Shown piece by piece: positions 1 through 9,020 of a DNA stretch of 64,000 nucleotides. Made by a program: the position numbers and the translations under genes. Where the stretch lies: contig NZ_CP081294.1 of NCBI RefSeq assembly GCF_019711315.1, forward strand, positions 2,046,001 to 2,110,000. The letters are read 5' to 3'. The DNA comes from Qipengyuania gelatinilytica. Its GTDB lineage: Bacteria > Pseudomonadota > Alphaproteobacteria > Sphingomonadales > Sphingomonadaceae. The notes under the pieces are model-generated. The model was not told where the DNA came from, did not search any database, and saw only the letters and a list, made by a program, of their open reading frames with translations. Position 1 is the first letter of the stretch, and every line of letters begins with the position of its first letter.

Positions 1-1122
1 GAAATTGGTTTCGACAAAGGCAGTGACCGCCGCGTTCAGCGTGACAAGCGGGACATGGAGCAGCTGCAACACGATCCTGTCGTCCTGCCACTGGGGCGAG
101 ACGGGTTTGGGCGTGACTGCCGATGCCGTGCAGTCGACGAACAGCGCGTTTTCGGGGACCTCGACCTCTCCTTCAGCGAGGATCATACGTCCCGGCTCGA
201 TGCTCTCGACCCGACCCTTGCGAACGACATTGCCGATCGTCCTCAAGCGCTCGACTTCGCCTTCGGAGATGGTCGCATAGTGGAACATCTCGGGCTCGAC
301 CCCCGTGTCGATCCGCAGCATCGCGCCGTCTTTCTCCAGCTGGTGGAAGATACCGGCCACGCTTTCGGCCTTTGCCGCAGCCTTCATGATCGCGAGTTGC
401 CCGCCGACCGTGCCTTCGAAGAATTCCTCGCCCGGCTGGGTAATGATGCGGTTGATGAGCCAGCTTTCGCGCGGCTTGACCCAGGTGATCGCATCAGGCG
501 CAAAGCCCGCCTCGAGCAGCCAGACGCCGGCGTCCATCGCGGTCTTGCCTGCACCGAGGATCACGACGTGCGAGGGTAGCCCCTCCTCGGCGCGCCACAG
601 TTCGGGCAGCTTGCCGGGGACTTCCACGCGAACCCCATCGGCCACGGCAAACTTGCGCTTGTGGGTCGAAGGGACCGAGGTCGCGAAATAGGTGGTATCG
701 ACCAGCTTGCGCCGGACCTTCACCGTGGTCTCCTCGCCCGAGAAGATATTGCGGAAAGTGGTCTCGCCCAGATACTCGCAATTGGGAAAATAGCGCACGC
801 GGCCCGTCGGCAGCAGGTGGTCGCGCATGACCGACTGGAAGTAAGCGAGCACCTCTGCGCCGCTGGCCAATTCGTAAAAGCCCTTGTTGGGGCCTGCCTG
901 ATCGACCCGGTCGTGGCCCAGCGGGACGCTTTCCACGCCATAGGTCGCGCTGGGCTGGTGGAGGGCGACGAAGGAATAGGCATCGTTCCAGTGCCCGCCG
1001 GGCGCGGAATGCTTGTCGATTATGACGACATCGGCCTCTGGATCTTCGGCGATCAGGGTATCGACGAAGGACAGGGCGGTCGCGCCCGCGCCGATGACCA
1101 GATAATCGGTTTCGAGGGTCAT
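1..1122 (-). CDS. FAD/NAD(P)-binding flavoprotein (partial, 3' end beyond window)
   Basis: The frame runs leftward off the window edge without a stop; 374 codons are present. The start ATG at 1122 has a GGGAG ribosome site about 10 bases upstream. The N-terminus carries an FAD-binding Rossmann motif (VIGAGATAL, residues about 7-15), and a second dinucleotide motif (VILGAGKTAMDAG) lies near residue 183. This is the two-nucleotide-fold layout of flavin monooxygenases and related NAD(P)-flavin oxidoreductases. The substrate cannot be told. It starts 18 bp after the stop of the thioredoxin-like gene and is probably the last gene of the ispG operon. Confidence 0.8.
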   Translation of the reverse strand, partial: MTLETDYLVIGAGATALSFVDTLIAEDPEADVVIIDKHSAPGGHWNDAYSFVALHQPSATYGVESVPLGHDRVDQAGPNKGFYELASGAEVLAYFQSVMRDHLLPTGRVRYFPNCEYLGETTFRNIFSGEETTVKVRRKLVDTTYFATSVPSTHKRKFAVADGVRVEVPGKLPELWRAEEGLPSHVVILGAGKTAMDAGVWLLEAGFAPDAITWVKPRESWLINRIITQPGEEFFEGTVGGQLAIMKAAAKAESVAGIFHQLEKDGAMLRIDTGVEPEMFHYATISEGEVERLRTIGNVVRKGRVESIEPGRMILAEGEVEVPENALFVDCTASAVTPKPVSPQWQDDRIVLQLLHVPLVTLNAAVTAFVETNF

Positions 1123-1140
1123 CGGCGTATCTCCCTTTGT

Positions 1141-1629
1141 TTAGCTGGCGAGCCGCACCAGCTCGTCGTAGATTTCGTCTTCGCTGCGGCTGGCTGCATT
1201 ACGCCATGTGGTGGCGGTATCGGCATTTACCAGAGTTCCGAAGGGCGTGAGGACCAGAAGGTTCGGCGTGCCCGGAAGCTCTTCCAGCCCGAAACGGCGC
1301 GCAATCTCGAGATTATGCCCATCGCCCGTCTGCGGCATGCCGACATTGACGAAGACGAGCTCGTACTCCGCTTCGACCAGTTTCTGGAACCGCGGCGTTT
1401 CGAGCCAGCCCGCCAGCGCGCGGCTGTCGTGGCACCAGTTCGCGCCCATCACGAGCATGACGTGTTTGCCGCTCGACAAAGCGCGCTCGAGCGCCGCGTC
1501 GACATCGGCAGAGGCATCGGCCGTTACCGCGAACGACCGCGCTTCGGGATGATGGGCGACCGGCGCTTCGGGCGTGCTGGCGCAGGCGGAAAGGAGCAGG
1601 GCTGCTACAAGAACGACGGCGTTTTTCAT
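1141..1629 (-). CDS. Thioredoxin-fold lipoprotein with WCxxS active site
   Basis: 162 residues. I chose the inner ATG at 1629 because it opens a lipoprotein signal peptide (LLLSAC, Cys16) and overlaps the upstream stop as ATGA; a start at 1674 would bury that signal. The fold is recognisable from VMLVMGANWCHDS (Cys66, Ser69) and the later cis-proline segment LPGTPNLLVL. The second cysteine of the usual CxxC is a serine, so it should not act as a simple dithiol oxidoreductase. A thiol isomerase-like, monothiol or purely binding role is possible. It would sit anchored in the periplasm. Confidence 0.75.
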   Translation of the reverse strand: MKNAVVLVAALLLSACASTPEAPVAHHPEARSFAVTADASADVDAALERALSSGKHVMLVMGANWCHDSRALAGWLETPRFQKLVEAEYELVFVNVGMPQTGDGHNLEIARRFGLEELPGTPNLLVLTPFGTLVNADTATTWRNAASRSEDEIYDELVRLAS

Positions 1630-2366
1630 GCTTTCTCCGATAGAGTCCCGGGCTCCGGCGGACGGCCGAGCCAATAGCCTGCAGCAAGGCCTGCGCCCAG
1701 CCAGCAGGCCATCAGGCCGACCAATACGGAGTCCCAGATCATCAGCGCCCAGACAACCAAGTCGCCTTGGCCCATGGCGAGCGTGTGGTTGTATTCATGC
1801 AGCGGCTGGGCCGGGAGCCATGCCGCGAGTGAGAAGAAGCCCGCCATCGCTGCAGAAAACCAGCCCACGGTGTAAGCGCGTTTGAGCGTCATCGACTTGT
1901 CGCCATAGAGTGGGCCGACGAGGTAGATCAGGAGCGGAAGTGTGGCGATCTGGAACGCCATGTTCACGACATCCGGCACTCCGCTCTCGACGCTGCCAGC
2001 AATAAGGAAACCGATCACGCCCGCCGCGATATTGAGCGCGAGAGCGAAGAGGAAGCGCTTCCAGTCGACGGTGCGCGGATCCCACCAGCGTTTGCCTGCT
2101 CCGCCGAGAAAGCGCGCCGCGGCGAGAATGGCGATGAGCAGGCCGGCGATCTTGAAATAGGCAAAGAACCAGCGCTCCTCGCTCATTGCCTTCGCGCTGA
2201 AAGCTTCCTTGCTGTCGAACATGCCAAGCTGGATTTCCGCGACATGCTGCGCAAACTCGGGAACGATCGAAATCAGCGGGATGATCGGCGCGAGCCAGAG
2301 GAGCGAGATCCCCCCGAGAAAGGTGACCTTTAGCCCGTTTATCAAACGGGCGAGAATATCCTTCAT
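1626..2366 (-). CDS. Six-TM integral membrane protein, unknown function
   Basis: 246 residues with about six hydrophobic helices (roughly residues 14-38, 67-90, 105-126, 133-154, 164-186 and 204-235). I do not recognise a family. The start overlaps the ispG stop (ATGA) and its own stop overlaps the start of the thioredoxin-like lipoprotein (ATGA), so the three are translationally coupled. The pairing with an exported thioredoxin-like protein hints at a joint envelope role, but nothing in the sequence proves it. Confidence 0.7.
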   Translation of the reverse strand: MKDILARLINGLKVTFLGGISLLWLAPIIPLISIVPEFAQHVAEIQLGMFDSKEAFSAKAMSEERWFFAYFKIAGLLIAILAAARFLGGAGKRWWDPRTVDWKRFLFALALNIAAGVIGFLIAGSVESGVPDVVNMAFQIATLPLLIYLVGPLYGDKSMTLKRAYTVGWFSAAMAGFFSLAAWLPAQPLHEYNHTLAMGQGDLVVWALMIWDSVLVGLMACWLGAGLAAGYWLGRPPEPGTLSEKA

Positions 2367-3502
2367 TCCGCGGCCTCCGCATGCGGATCGAAGGCAGTCG
2401 CTTCACCGGCTTCGATCGCTGCGGCCTTTTCCTCGACCAGCTTCACGATGTGGTCGAGCATGTCGTCGCTCTCGATATGATGGTCCTTTACGCCCGAAAG
2501 GTAGACCATGTGCTTGCCCGAGCCGCCGCCGGTCAGGCCAATGTCGGTCTCGCGCGCTTCGCCGGGGCCGTTGACGACGCAGCCGAGGACCGAGAGGCTC
2601 ATCGGTGTCTTGATGTGTTCGAGGCGCTTTTCCAGCGTTTCGACCGTGCGGATCACGTCGAAACCCTGGCGCGAGCAGCTGGGGCAGGACACGACGCGAA
2701 CGCCGCGGGTCCTGAGGCCGAGGGCCTTGAGCATTTCGAAGCCGACCTTCACTTCCTGTTCGGGTTCAGCGGAAAGCGATACGCGGATCGTGTCGCCGAT
2801 GCCTGCCCACAACAGGCTGCCGATGCCGATGGAGGACTTGACCGTGCCGCCGATCAGCCCGCCCGCCTCAGTGATGCCAAGGTGCAAGGGGCAATCCACC
2901 GCGTCGGCCAGCCCGTGATAGGCGGCGACCGCCAGGAACACGTCGCTGGCTTTCACCGCGACCTTGTATTCGTGGAAATCGTGGTCCTGCAGCAGCTTGA
3001 TATGGTCGAGCGCGCTTTCGATCAGAGCTTCGGGGCAGGGCTCGCCATATTTTTCGAGCAGGTCCTTCTCGAGGCTGCCTGCATTCACGCCGATGCGGAT
3101 CGCACAGCCATTGGCCTTTGCGGCGCGCACGACTTCTGCGACGCGCTCGCTCGAACCGATATTGCCCGGATTGATGCGCAGGCAGGCCGCACCCTTGTCG
3201 GCGGCCTCGAGCGCACGCTTGTAGTGGAAATGGATGTCGGCAACGATCGGGACGTTCGCCGCCCTGGTGATCTTGTCGAAATTCGCCGTCGATTCCTCGG
3301 TCGGGCAGGACACGCGGATGATGTCCGCGCCCACATCCTCGCAGCGGCGGATCTGGTCGATGGTCGCGGCCACATCCTCGGTCGGCGTGTTTGTCATGGT
3401 CTGCACCGAAATCGGGGCATCCCCGCCGACGGGGACATTGCCGACCATGATCTGGCGGGACTGGCGGCGCTCGATATCGCGCCAAGGGCGTACGGATGAC
3501 AT
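2363..3502 (-). CDS. ispG: 4-hydroxy-3-methylbut-2-en-1-yl diphosphate synthase
   Basis: 379 residues from the ATG at 3502; the open frame extends further upstream, but the conserved protein begins at [14 protein letters not shown]. IspG converts MEcPP to HMBPP in the MEP isoprenoid pathway using a [4Fe-4S] cluster. The cluster cysteines are visible in CPSCSRQG (Cys273, Cys276) and [10 protein letters not shown] (Cys308), with the conserved Glu315 next to them. The TIM-barrel part shows [10 protein letters not shown] and RINPGNIG. The length matches the short bacterial form. It heads a leftward coupled operon and is divergent from the ZntB-like gene. Confidence 0.96.
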   Translation of the reverse strand: MSSVRPWRDIERRQSRQIMVGNVPVGGDAPISVQTMTNTPTEDVAATIDQIRRCEDVGADIIRVSCPTEESTANFDKITRAANVPIVADIHFHYKRALEAADKGAACLRINPGNIGSSERVAEVVRAAKANGCAIRIGVNAGSLEKDLLEKYGEPCPEALIESALDHIKLLQDHDFHEYKVAVKASDVFLAVAAYHGLADAVDCPLHLGITEAGGLIGGTVKSSIGIGSLLWAGIGDTIRVSLSAEPEQEVKVGFEMLKALGLRTRGVRVVSCPSCSRQGFDVIRTVETLEKRLEHIKTPMSLSVLGCVVNGPGEARETDIGLTGGGSGKHMVYLSGVKDHHIESDDMLDHIVKLVEEKAAAIEAGEATAFDPHAEAAE

Positions 3503-3537
3503 GGCGCGCGATATAGGGGAGGCTTGATGAAGGGGCA

Positions 3538-4575
3538 ATGACAGGCGCACCAACATTCGGCATGAAGTATCCGATGAACGAAGCAACAGACGAAGCAATC
3601 ACCGACAGCGCGCTTCTTTTCGGACGCATACTGGACGGCAAGGGCGGGGCGCGAGACATTGGCTGGGAGGAAGCGCAGGGCTGGGAGCCGGCCGCGCCGG
3701 GCGAGGTCATGTGGCTACACCTATGCCGCAATCGCCCGGGTGTGCAGGCATGGCTGGAAGATCAGCTACAGGTCCCGGAACCCACGGCAGAATTGCTCAC
3801 CAGCGACCAGACCCGCCCGCGTGCCTTTCGCGACGGTGAGACGCTTGTCGGAACCCTGCGCGGGATCAACTTCAATCCCGGTGCCGAACCGGAAGACATG
3901 ATTTCCATGCAGCTATGGTGCGACGGGCGGCGGCTGGTCACGCTGCGCCGGCATCCGCTGCAGACCCCGCGCGAAGTCGTTGCGCGACTGGACAATGGTG
4001 TAGGGCCGCTGGATGCGGGTGCCACGATCACGCTGCTCGCGGAACTCATGATCGCGCGGATGAGCCAGTCGATCGTCGACATGAACTTCGTGCTCGACGC
4101 GCTTGAGGACGAGGATCCCGAAAAGGATCCGGAAAGCATGCTGAAACGCATTTCCACCATCCGGCGCAATTGCCTTAGCCTGAAGCGCCACATGGCCCCG
4201 CAACACGAGGCGCTGGAGCAGATCAGCCGCGATTCGCCCGCGTGGTTCGAAGAGGAGGACCGGCGCGAGATTGCAGAAAGTATCGCGCGCCTGCGCCGCT
4301 ATCTCGACGATATCGACATCAGCAAGGAAAGCGCGCTGGTGCTGCAGGACGAACTGCGTGCCCGCAGCCTCGCCAGTAGCGAGCACGCAACCTACATGCT
4401 CACCATCGTGGCGGGCATTTTCCTGCCGCTCGGCTTCCTGACCGGGCTGCTCGGCATCAATGTCGGCGGCATGCCAGGCGTGAACGACCCGGATGCATTC
4501 TGGGCCGTGGTCGCCCTGTGCCTTCTCCTTTTCGTCGCGCTGATCGTGGTGTTCAGGCGATTGCGCTGGCTCTAG
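3538..4575 (+). CDS. zntB: CorA-family zinc transporter, ZntB-like
   Basis: 345 residues with the CorA layout: a long soluble N-terminal domain, a long helix, then two C-terminal membrane helices (about 283-305 and 321-340). The loop between them reads [11 protein letters not shown]. This is the ZntB version (GIN, with the VGG(I/M)PG tail) rather than the GMN of magnesium CorA, so zinc transport is favoured. The start is uncertain: ATG 3538 follows GAAGGGGC closely, and ATGs at 3562 and 3574 are alternatives. It is divergent from ispG with only 35 bp between the starts. Confidence 0.88.
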   Translation: MTGAPTFGMKYPMNEATDEAITDSALLFGRILDGKGGARDIGWEEAQGWEPAAPGEVMWLHLCRNRPGVQAWLEDQLQVPEPTAELLTSDQTRPRAFRDGETLVGTLRGINFNPGAEPEDMISMQLWCDGRRLVTLRRHPLQTPREVVARLDNGVGPLDAGATITLLAELMIARMSQSIVDMNFVLDALEDEDPEKDPESMLKRISTIRRNCLSLKRHMAPQHEALEQISRDSPAWFEEEDRREIAESIARLRRYLDDIDISKESALVLQDELRARSLASSEHATYMLTIVAGIFLPLGFLTGLLGINVGGMPGVNDPDAFWAVVALCLLLFVALIVVFRRLRWL

Positions 4576-4578
4576 CCG

Positions 4579-6357
4579 TCAGCCTCCAGAGCGCTGCGAG
4601 GGAATGAATTCCTCGCGCACCGCCTTGGCGATCAATTCGAGCGGGATGATCCCCTGGCTGAGCAGGAAGTCGTTGAACGCCTTTTCGTTGAAGTCCGCGC
4701 CCAGCGCGAGTTCCGTCTCGACGCGCAGGTCGATCAGCTTGCGATAGCCGTAATAATAGGAACCTGCCTGGCCGGGCATGCGGAATTCGTAGCGATCGAG
4801 TTCCTGCTTCGTCATGCCGGGCGAGAACAGCGCTTCTTCGCGAAGCACGCGCTCGGCCTCGTCGCGGGTCATCAGGCCCAAGTTGAGGCTCGGGTCGAGG
4901 AAGGCGCGGGCAGCGCGCAGCAGGCGGAACTGCAGCGCGATGAACTGGCCCTCAATCGGCTCGTGCGGGAGCATTTCGGCTTCGGCATAAAGCGCCCAGC
5001 CTTCGACGTTCACGCTGTTGAAGGCGTAGAGCATGCGAGCGAGGCTGACGCCCTGTTCGACCAGTGCAGCAAACTGCATTTCATGGCCCGGACGCGCTTC
5101 GTGCGCGCTCAGCGTCCAGCTGGCGGCGGGGAAGTTGAAGTCGTCGTAGCGGTCATCCGGTCCGGCGGTCGGATTGCCCACGGTAAGGACGAAAGTGCCC
5201 TGTTCGCCGGTGTTCCCGATCAGGCGCGGCGGGCGCATGTGCGGGGCGGGCTGGGCGGCGCTTTCGGCCTGCGACGCAACGCGCATCTGCAATTCGGTGT
5301 CGGGCAGCGAGACGATCTCGTTCTCGCGGATCCTGGCTTCAAGCTCGCGGTTCACCCCGCGATAGAATTCCTCGATCTCGTCGTTAGGAACGCTCAGCTT
5401 TTTCAGGTTCGCCATGACCGAGGCCATGTCGGTCTCCTCCCAGCCGTATTTCTCGGCGATCTGCGGCGCGAGCGCTTCCATCTGGGCGCGCAGTTCATAA
5501 AAACCGCGGCGGGCCTGCTGCATGGATTCGCGCGGCGCCATGTCGATGCCGACCTGCTTGAGGCTGAGCGCGTAGAGTTCCTCCGGCAGGCGCGCGCTAT
5601 CGCGGCTGGCGGGGATCACGGTGGAGCGCGTCCATTCGCCGTAGTCGGTGAGCTGCGCCTCCATCGCATCGAGCGCCTCGTCCGCACCCTCGATCTCGTA
5701 TTTGCCGAAGAGGTCGCGAATGCCGGCGACGAAGGTCGGGATCTTGCCGATCGATTCCTCGACTTCGACCACATAGGGGCCCATCTTCCCTTCGCCGCGG
5801 CTTGCTTCGAAGCGACGCTTGGCAAGCTCTGTCATCGGTTCGGTATCGGGCCAGGTGCCGGTGTAGCGCTGTAGCAGTTCGAGAGCCTTGGCGCGGCGGT
5901 GTTCGGCGGTCTGGTCGGAGAGGAGCTGGCCGATATTCCCGAACATGCCCTGCGGTACCTGCGAGAAATCGAGCATGTACTTGTTGCCAAGCTCGATGCC
6001 CTCGATGTCCTGCTTCAACGAGCCGATGAGGATGTCGAGGTCCTGCAGGACATAGGGGTTGGTCTCGGTGGCCTTGGCGGCTTCGAATTCGGCGATCAGG
6101 GCCTTGGCAGCGGCGATATAGCGCGCGTCGCGGTCTGCCGACATGTCGTTGACCAGACCGTCGTACTGTTCATAGCCCGCCGAGGAGGCGCCAGTCGGGA
6201 AGAACTGCGCCTGCATCGCAATGACTTTCTGCGTGTAGGCGTTGCTGGTTTCGACCCAGTCCGGCGTGGCGGGTGCTTCCTGCGCGATGGCCGTGGTGGC
6301 GGGCAGGGCGATGGTCGTGGCGGTGGCGAGCGCAATGGCCGCGGCGAAGGTCTTCAT
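4579..6357 (-). CDS. Exported DUF885 family metallopeptidase-like protein
   Basis: 592 residues with a clear Sec signal peptide ending about ATTAIAQ. The DUF885 signature HEARPGH (His419, Glu420, His424) followed by NVEGWALYAE (Glu452) forms a gluzincin-like zinc site, so peptidase activity is likely. Length is typical for this family, which is often present in several copies in sphingomonads. The substrate is unknown. It is convergent with the ZntB-like gene, with stops 3 bp apart. Confidence 0.88.
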   Translation of the reverse strand: MKTFAAAIALATATTIALPATTAIAQEAPATPDWVETSNAYTQKVIAMQAQFFPTGASSAGYEQYDGLVNDMSADRDARYIAAAKALIAEFEAAKATETNPYVLQDLDILIGSLKQDIEGIELGNKYMLDFSQVPQGMFGNIGQLLSDQTAEHRRAKALELLQRYTGTWPDTEPMTELAKRRFEASRGEGKMGPYVVEVEESIGKIPTFVAGIRDLFGKYEIEGADEALDAMEAQLTDYGEWTRSTVIPASRDSARLPEELYALSLKQVGIDMAPRESMQQARRGFYELRAQMEALAPQIAEKYGWEETDMASVMANLKKLSVPNDEIEEFYRGVNRELEARIRENEIVSLPDTELQMRVASQAESAAQPAPHMRPPRLIGNTGEQGTFVLTVGNPTAGPDDRYDDFNFPAASWTLSAHEARPGHEMQFAALVEQGVSLARMLYAFNSVNVEGWALYAEAEMLPHEPIEGQFIALQFRLLRAARAFLDPSLNLGLMTRDEAERVLREEALFSPGMTKQELDRYEFRMPGQAGSYYYGYRKLIDLRVETELALGADFNEKAFNDFLLSQGIIPLELIAKAVREEFIPSQRSGG

Positions 6358-6435
6358 GGATTTCTCCCCTCTGTGTTGCGAGCAGGGGTGCGCCTTCGCC
6401 GCGCCTATTGCAAGTTGTCGCTAGACGAACGCGCC

Positions 6436-7077
6436 TTACCAGCGGACGAGCGGCGGGACCACATACCGTCCGACCACTGCGAGCAATGCCACCGGGGCGG
6501 TGTGCCAGATGGCGAGGTGCTCGATCGTGTCGATCGGGCAGGCGAGCCCGTAGGCGAAAGTCCCGATCGCGCCGGCGGCAAGTCCGGTGAGCGTGCCCGC
6601 CGCACCAAGCGAAACGGGCGCACCGCGGCGCAGCCACAGGATGAGCGCGGCGGCGGTAACGAGGCCGAAGCCCGTTCCTGCAAGGAAGCAGTGGAGGCCG
6701 TAGATATCGCTCGAAACTGCCGAAAACAGTCCGGTCATGCCCAGCATCAGCGCAGCGGAAATGGGCAGTAGCGCAAGCATTCCGGCAGACCAGCGCGCGC
6801 CGTCCTGCCTGTTGCCTACGCTGGGGCTGGCCATGCGAACGACGGCAAGGGCAGCCGCCGCGCCCACGACCGCGAACATCCCGTTGGCCATGAAGAAAAT
6901 GCCCGAGGCGCGGCCCTGCACGATGCCGCGCCACAGACCGTCGAGCAGCTCGACGAGGATCACCGTCGTCACCGCCGACAGGGCGACCAGCGCAATGCCG
7001 TCCCACAGGCGGATCGGCTTGACGGGAGCAAGATCGCTCGCGAGCTCGTCGATCAGGGAATTGGGAACCCGGTTCAT
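6436..7077 (-). CDS. nrsF: NrsF/DUF1109 family membrane anti-sigma factor
   Basis: 213 residues with six hydrophobic helices and a short cytoplasmic N-terminus. The two cysteine contexts (GLHCFLAG and LACPIDTIEHLAIWH) are the conserved DUF1109/NrsF pair. In Caulobacter, NrsF holds SigF inactive and its cysteines are needed for the response to metal stress. The gene follows the ECF sigma factor by 2 bp, as in the known pairs. I infer that it senses metal or thiol stress for the bufferin locus. Confidence 0.9.
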   Translation of the reverse strand: MNRVPNSLIDELASDLAPVKPIRLWDGIALVALSAVTTVILVELLDGLWRGIVQGRASGIFFMANGMFAVVGAAAALAVVRMASPSVGNRQDGARWSAGMLALLPISAALMLGMTGLFSAVSSDIYGLHCFLAGTGFGLVTAAALILWLRRGAPVSLGAAGTLTGLAAGAIGTFAYGLACPIDTIEHLAIWHTAPVALLAVVGRYVVPPLVRW

Positions 7078-7079
7078 TA

Positions 7080-7610
7080 CTATTCTGCCTTCTCTACGAG
7101 CGCGGACAGCTTCTTCAGTCCGCGATGGATATTCACTTTGACCAGGCTCTCGCTCTGGCCGGTCATTTTCGAGGCTTCGGCAATCGACAACCCCTCTATT
7201 TTGACCAGTTCGATGACTTCGGACTGCTTGTCGGGCAGGTGCACGAACAGGCGCTCCAGGCTCATCCGGGCCATCACGGCCTCTTCCTCGCTGTCTTCGG
7301 GCGCATCGTGATCGCCCAGCTCGTCTTCCGCCGAGCGGTAGACCTTGCGCAGGTGATCGACCCAGCGATAGCGCGCGATCGCGGCGAGCCAGGGGTAGAA
7401 TGCCCGGGCCGGATCCCAGGTGGCGCGCTTGGCATGCACCGCCATCATCACTTCCTGCACCAAATCGTCGAGCTGCGCGGGAGCGACGCGCTTCCTGTAA
7501 TAGCGTTCGAGCCAGATCTGCACTTCGGCGAGCAGCGCACGGTACATGCCCGCATCGCCTTTCTGCGCAGCGGACATCATGGCGGCCATTTCTTTCTCGT
7601 CGGCGATCAT
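7080..7610 (-). CDS. sigF: ECF sigma factor, SigF / ECF16-like
   Basis: 176 residues. Sigma region 2 is recognisable around LDDLVQEVMMAVHAKRATWD and FYPWLAAIARYRWVDHLRK, and region 4 around LPDKQSEVIELVKIEGLSIAEASK with the following SLVKVNIHRGLKKL helix. It lies directly upstream of nrsF and downstream of bufA1-doxX on the same strand (28 bp from the doxX stop), so it is probably autoregulated through the upstream SigF-type promoter. ATG 7610 is used; ATG 7589 is possible. Confidence 0.9.
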   Translation of the reverse strand: MIADEKEMAAMMSAAQKGDAGMYRALLAEVQIWLERYYRKRVAPAQLDDLVQEVMMAVHAKRATWDPARAFYPWLAAIARYRWVDHLRKVYRSAEDELGDHDAPEDSEEEAVMARMSLERLFVHLPDKQSEVIELVKIEGLSIAEASKMTGQSESLVKVNIHRGLKKLSALVEKAE

Positions 7611-7638
7611 GGCACCCGCTCCCGTCGGCTATTGCCTA

Positions 7639-8106
7639 TCACTGCGCGCGCCGCGAGGCGAGCAGGGCGTCGAGAGAGAACAGGCCCCCGCCGCGACTGA
7701 CGAGGATCGCGGCAAGCGCGACCCACAGGATATGCGTTGCCCACCATGCGTCGGGATAGACGAAGACCTGGATGACCAGCGTCATGAGGAGAAGCGAGAG
7801 CGCGGCGAAGCGGGTGAAAAACCCGAACACCAGGAGGATGGGGAACAGGTGCTCGGCATAGGTGGCCAGCGGGACGGCAAGGTCCACCGGCAGGGGAAGG
7901 CCGCTATATTCGTGTTCGAACAGGAAGTAGGTCGTGTCGTTGATCGACAGGGCAGTGCCTTCTTCCACCTTGGTCCGGCCCGATCGCCAGAAGATCCCCG
8001 CCAGCGCCGCGCGGGTGACGAGCAGCACAATGCCTTCGGGCAGCCTGGAGGAAAGCCATCCCGCAAGGCGGTCGTATAGGGTCAGTACGTTTTGCATCTG
8101 CGTCAC
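7639..8106 (-). CDS. DoxX family membrane protein of the bufferin operon
   Basis: 155 residues with four hydrophobic helices and the DoxX pattern (an early LARxALAGIFWRSGRTKVE-like segment, then LPVDLAVPLATYAEHLFPILLVFGF). DoxX proteins are regular members of buf operons (called BufD there). It lies 31 bp after bufA1 on the same strand. Its biochemical role is not established; a membrane redox or oxygen-related helper for bufferin function is an inference. Confidence 0.85.
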   Translation of the reverse strand: MTQMQNVLTLYDRLAGWLSSRLPEGIVLLVTRAALAGIFWRSGRTKVEEGTALSINDTTYFLFEHEYSGLPLPVDLAVPLATYAEHLFPILLVFGFFTRFAALSLLLMTLVIQVFVYPDAWWATHILWVALAAILVSRGGGLFSLDALLASRRAQ

Positions 8107-8137
8107 CTCGCGTGGTGCTGGCGAAGAGGGTGAGCGC

Positions 8138-8425
8138 CTAGCGCTTGATCGGCGTCAGCGAGCCCTTGCCCTTGGGCGTCTCGATATTCTCGCAAGTGCC
8201 TTTCTTCACGAGCTTCCAGGCGTTGCCCTGATAGTCGCGGGTGGAGGTTCCGGAGCAGCTGGTGCCGGGACCGGCGGCGCAGTCATTCTCGCCCGCCTTG
8301 GCGACGCCGTAGCATTTTTCCATCGCGGGCTTGCCCTGGGCGGCAGCGGGGGTGGCGGCGAGGCCGGTAGCGACACCGGCGGTAAGGGCGAGGCCGGCGA
8401 GGCTGGCGATCGATTTGCTGTTCAT
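8138..8425 (-). CDS. bufA1: DUF2282 bufferin precursor, BufA1 type
   Basis: 95 residues: a signal peptide to about AAAQ30, then a small secreted core with four cysteines (38, 49, 57, 78) in the DUF2282 pattern [17 protein letters not shown] ... [18 protein letters not shown] ... GTC. Bufferins are ribosomally made, periplasmic copper-binding peptides in which an MNIO enzyme converts cysteines to thiooxazole groups. This is the first gene of the leftward arm (bufA1-doxX-sigF-nrsF) and has its own GTAACC-N16-CGAATG promoter. No MNIO gene lies in its own arm. Confidence 0.9.
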   Translation of the reverse strand: MNSKSIASLAGLALTAGVATGLAATPAAAQGKPAMEKCYGVAKAGENDCAAGPGTSCSGTSTRDYQGNAWKLVKKGTCENIETPKGKGSLTPIKR

Positions 8426-8490
8426 GGCGATACTCTTCCAAATGGGTTTTCAGACTCTGTCCGGTGATGGGGGCGCCGGAACTGGCCTGT

Positions 8491-8518
8491 CATTCGGGAG
8501 CGATGTGCGGCTGGTTAC
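8491..8518 (-). promoter_or_regulatory. SigF-type ECF promoter for bufA1 arm
   Basis: On the minus strand: -35 GTAACC (8518-8513), a 16-base spacer, -10 CGAATG (8496-8491), about 66 bases before the bufA1 start. It has the same boxes and spacing as the divergent promoter at 8543-8570 and resembles the published Caulobacter SigF consensus as I remember it. Function is inferred. Confidence 0.75.
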
Positions 8519-8542
8519 GGCATCCTGAAAATTTCTTTTCCT

Positions 8543-8570
8543 GTAACCGCGCTGGCCGCTGCGGCGAATG
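8543..8570 (+). promoter_or_regulatory. SigF-type ECF promoter for bufA2-bufB-bufC
   Basis: On the plus strand: -35 GTAACC (8543-8548), a 16-base spacer, -10 CGAATG (8565-8570), 66 bases before the bufA2 start. It mirrors the minus-strand promoter in boxes, spacing and distance to the start codon, so both arms should respond to the same sigma factor. Confidence 0.78.
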
Positions 8571-8635
8571 ATCCCTCGTGCACCCCCGCACACCCATCCG
8601 CGCCGATGCGCACACAACCAAAGGGATTGAATGCC

Positions 8636-8926
8636 ATGAACACCGCCACTCGCAAGACCGCCGCAACTGCCGCTGCAGCTGCCGCTTTCGCCCTCAGCTC
8701 GCTCAGCGCTTTTGCCGCCGAACCGCCCGCAGGCAGCAGCGGCCGCGCGCTCAATGCCGACGACACCGTCCATTGTTACGGCGTCCACAGCTGCAAGGGC
8801 CAGGCCGACTGCGCGACATCCGAAAATGCCTGCAAGGGCCAGAACGAATGCAAGGGCCACGGCTTCAAGGCCATGAAGGCCGGCGAATGCCTGACCAAGG
8901 GCGGCACCATCGGCGATCTGGGCTGA
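8636..8926 (+). CDS. bufA2: Six-Cys bufferin precursor, BufA2 type
   Basis: 96 residues. The ATG at 8636 was chosen over upstream codons because it opens the signal peptide (hydrophobic to about AFA27) and has AAGGGA nine bases upstream. The mature part has six cysteines (47, 53, 59, 66, 72, 85) in [25 protein letters not shown] and GEC. This Cys/CKG pattern is the BufA2-type metallophore, distinct from DUF2282. It is followed at 95 bp by the MNIO gene, which presumably modifies these cysteines before export. Confidence 0.88.
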   Translation: MNTATRKTAATAAAAAAFALSSLSAFAAEPPAGSSGRALNADDTVHCYGVHSCKGQADCATSENACKGQNECKGHGFKAMKAGECLTKGGTIGDLG

Positions 8927-8933
8927 CCGGCTT

Positions 8934-8991
8934 GGCGGCCCGGTGACCGGGGCTCACCCCCCCCTTTCGTCCCTCCCGGCGCCGGGCCGCC
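8934..8991 (+). promoter_or_regulatory. Stem-loop between bufA2 and bufB
   Basis: GGCGGCCCGG (8934-8943) pairs perfectly with CCGGGCCGCC (8982-8991), giving a 10-bp GC stem that begins 8 bases after the bufA2 stop. There is no T-run, so it is not a classical terminator. It may slow RNase decay or partly attenuate transcription, giving more precursor than enzyme. Confidence 0.5.
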
Positions 8992-9020
8992 ATCACTTTC
9001 GATCAAGGAAAGCGCAGGAC

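Noticed and set aside
8943..9020. N-terminal extension of the MNIO protein
   Set aside because: The extra 26 residues lie over the intercistronic stem-loop and do not resemble DUF692 proteins; ATG 9021 has its own upstream purine-rich site.
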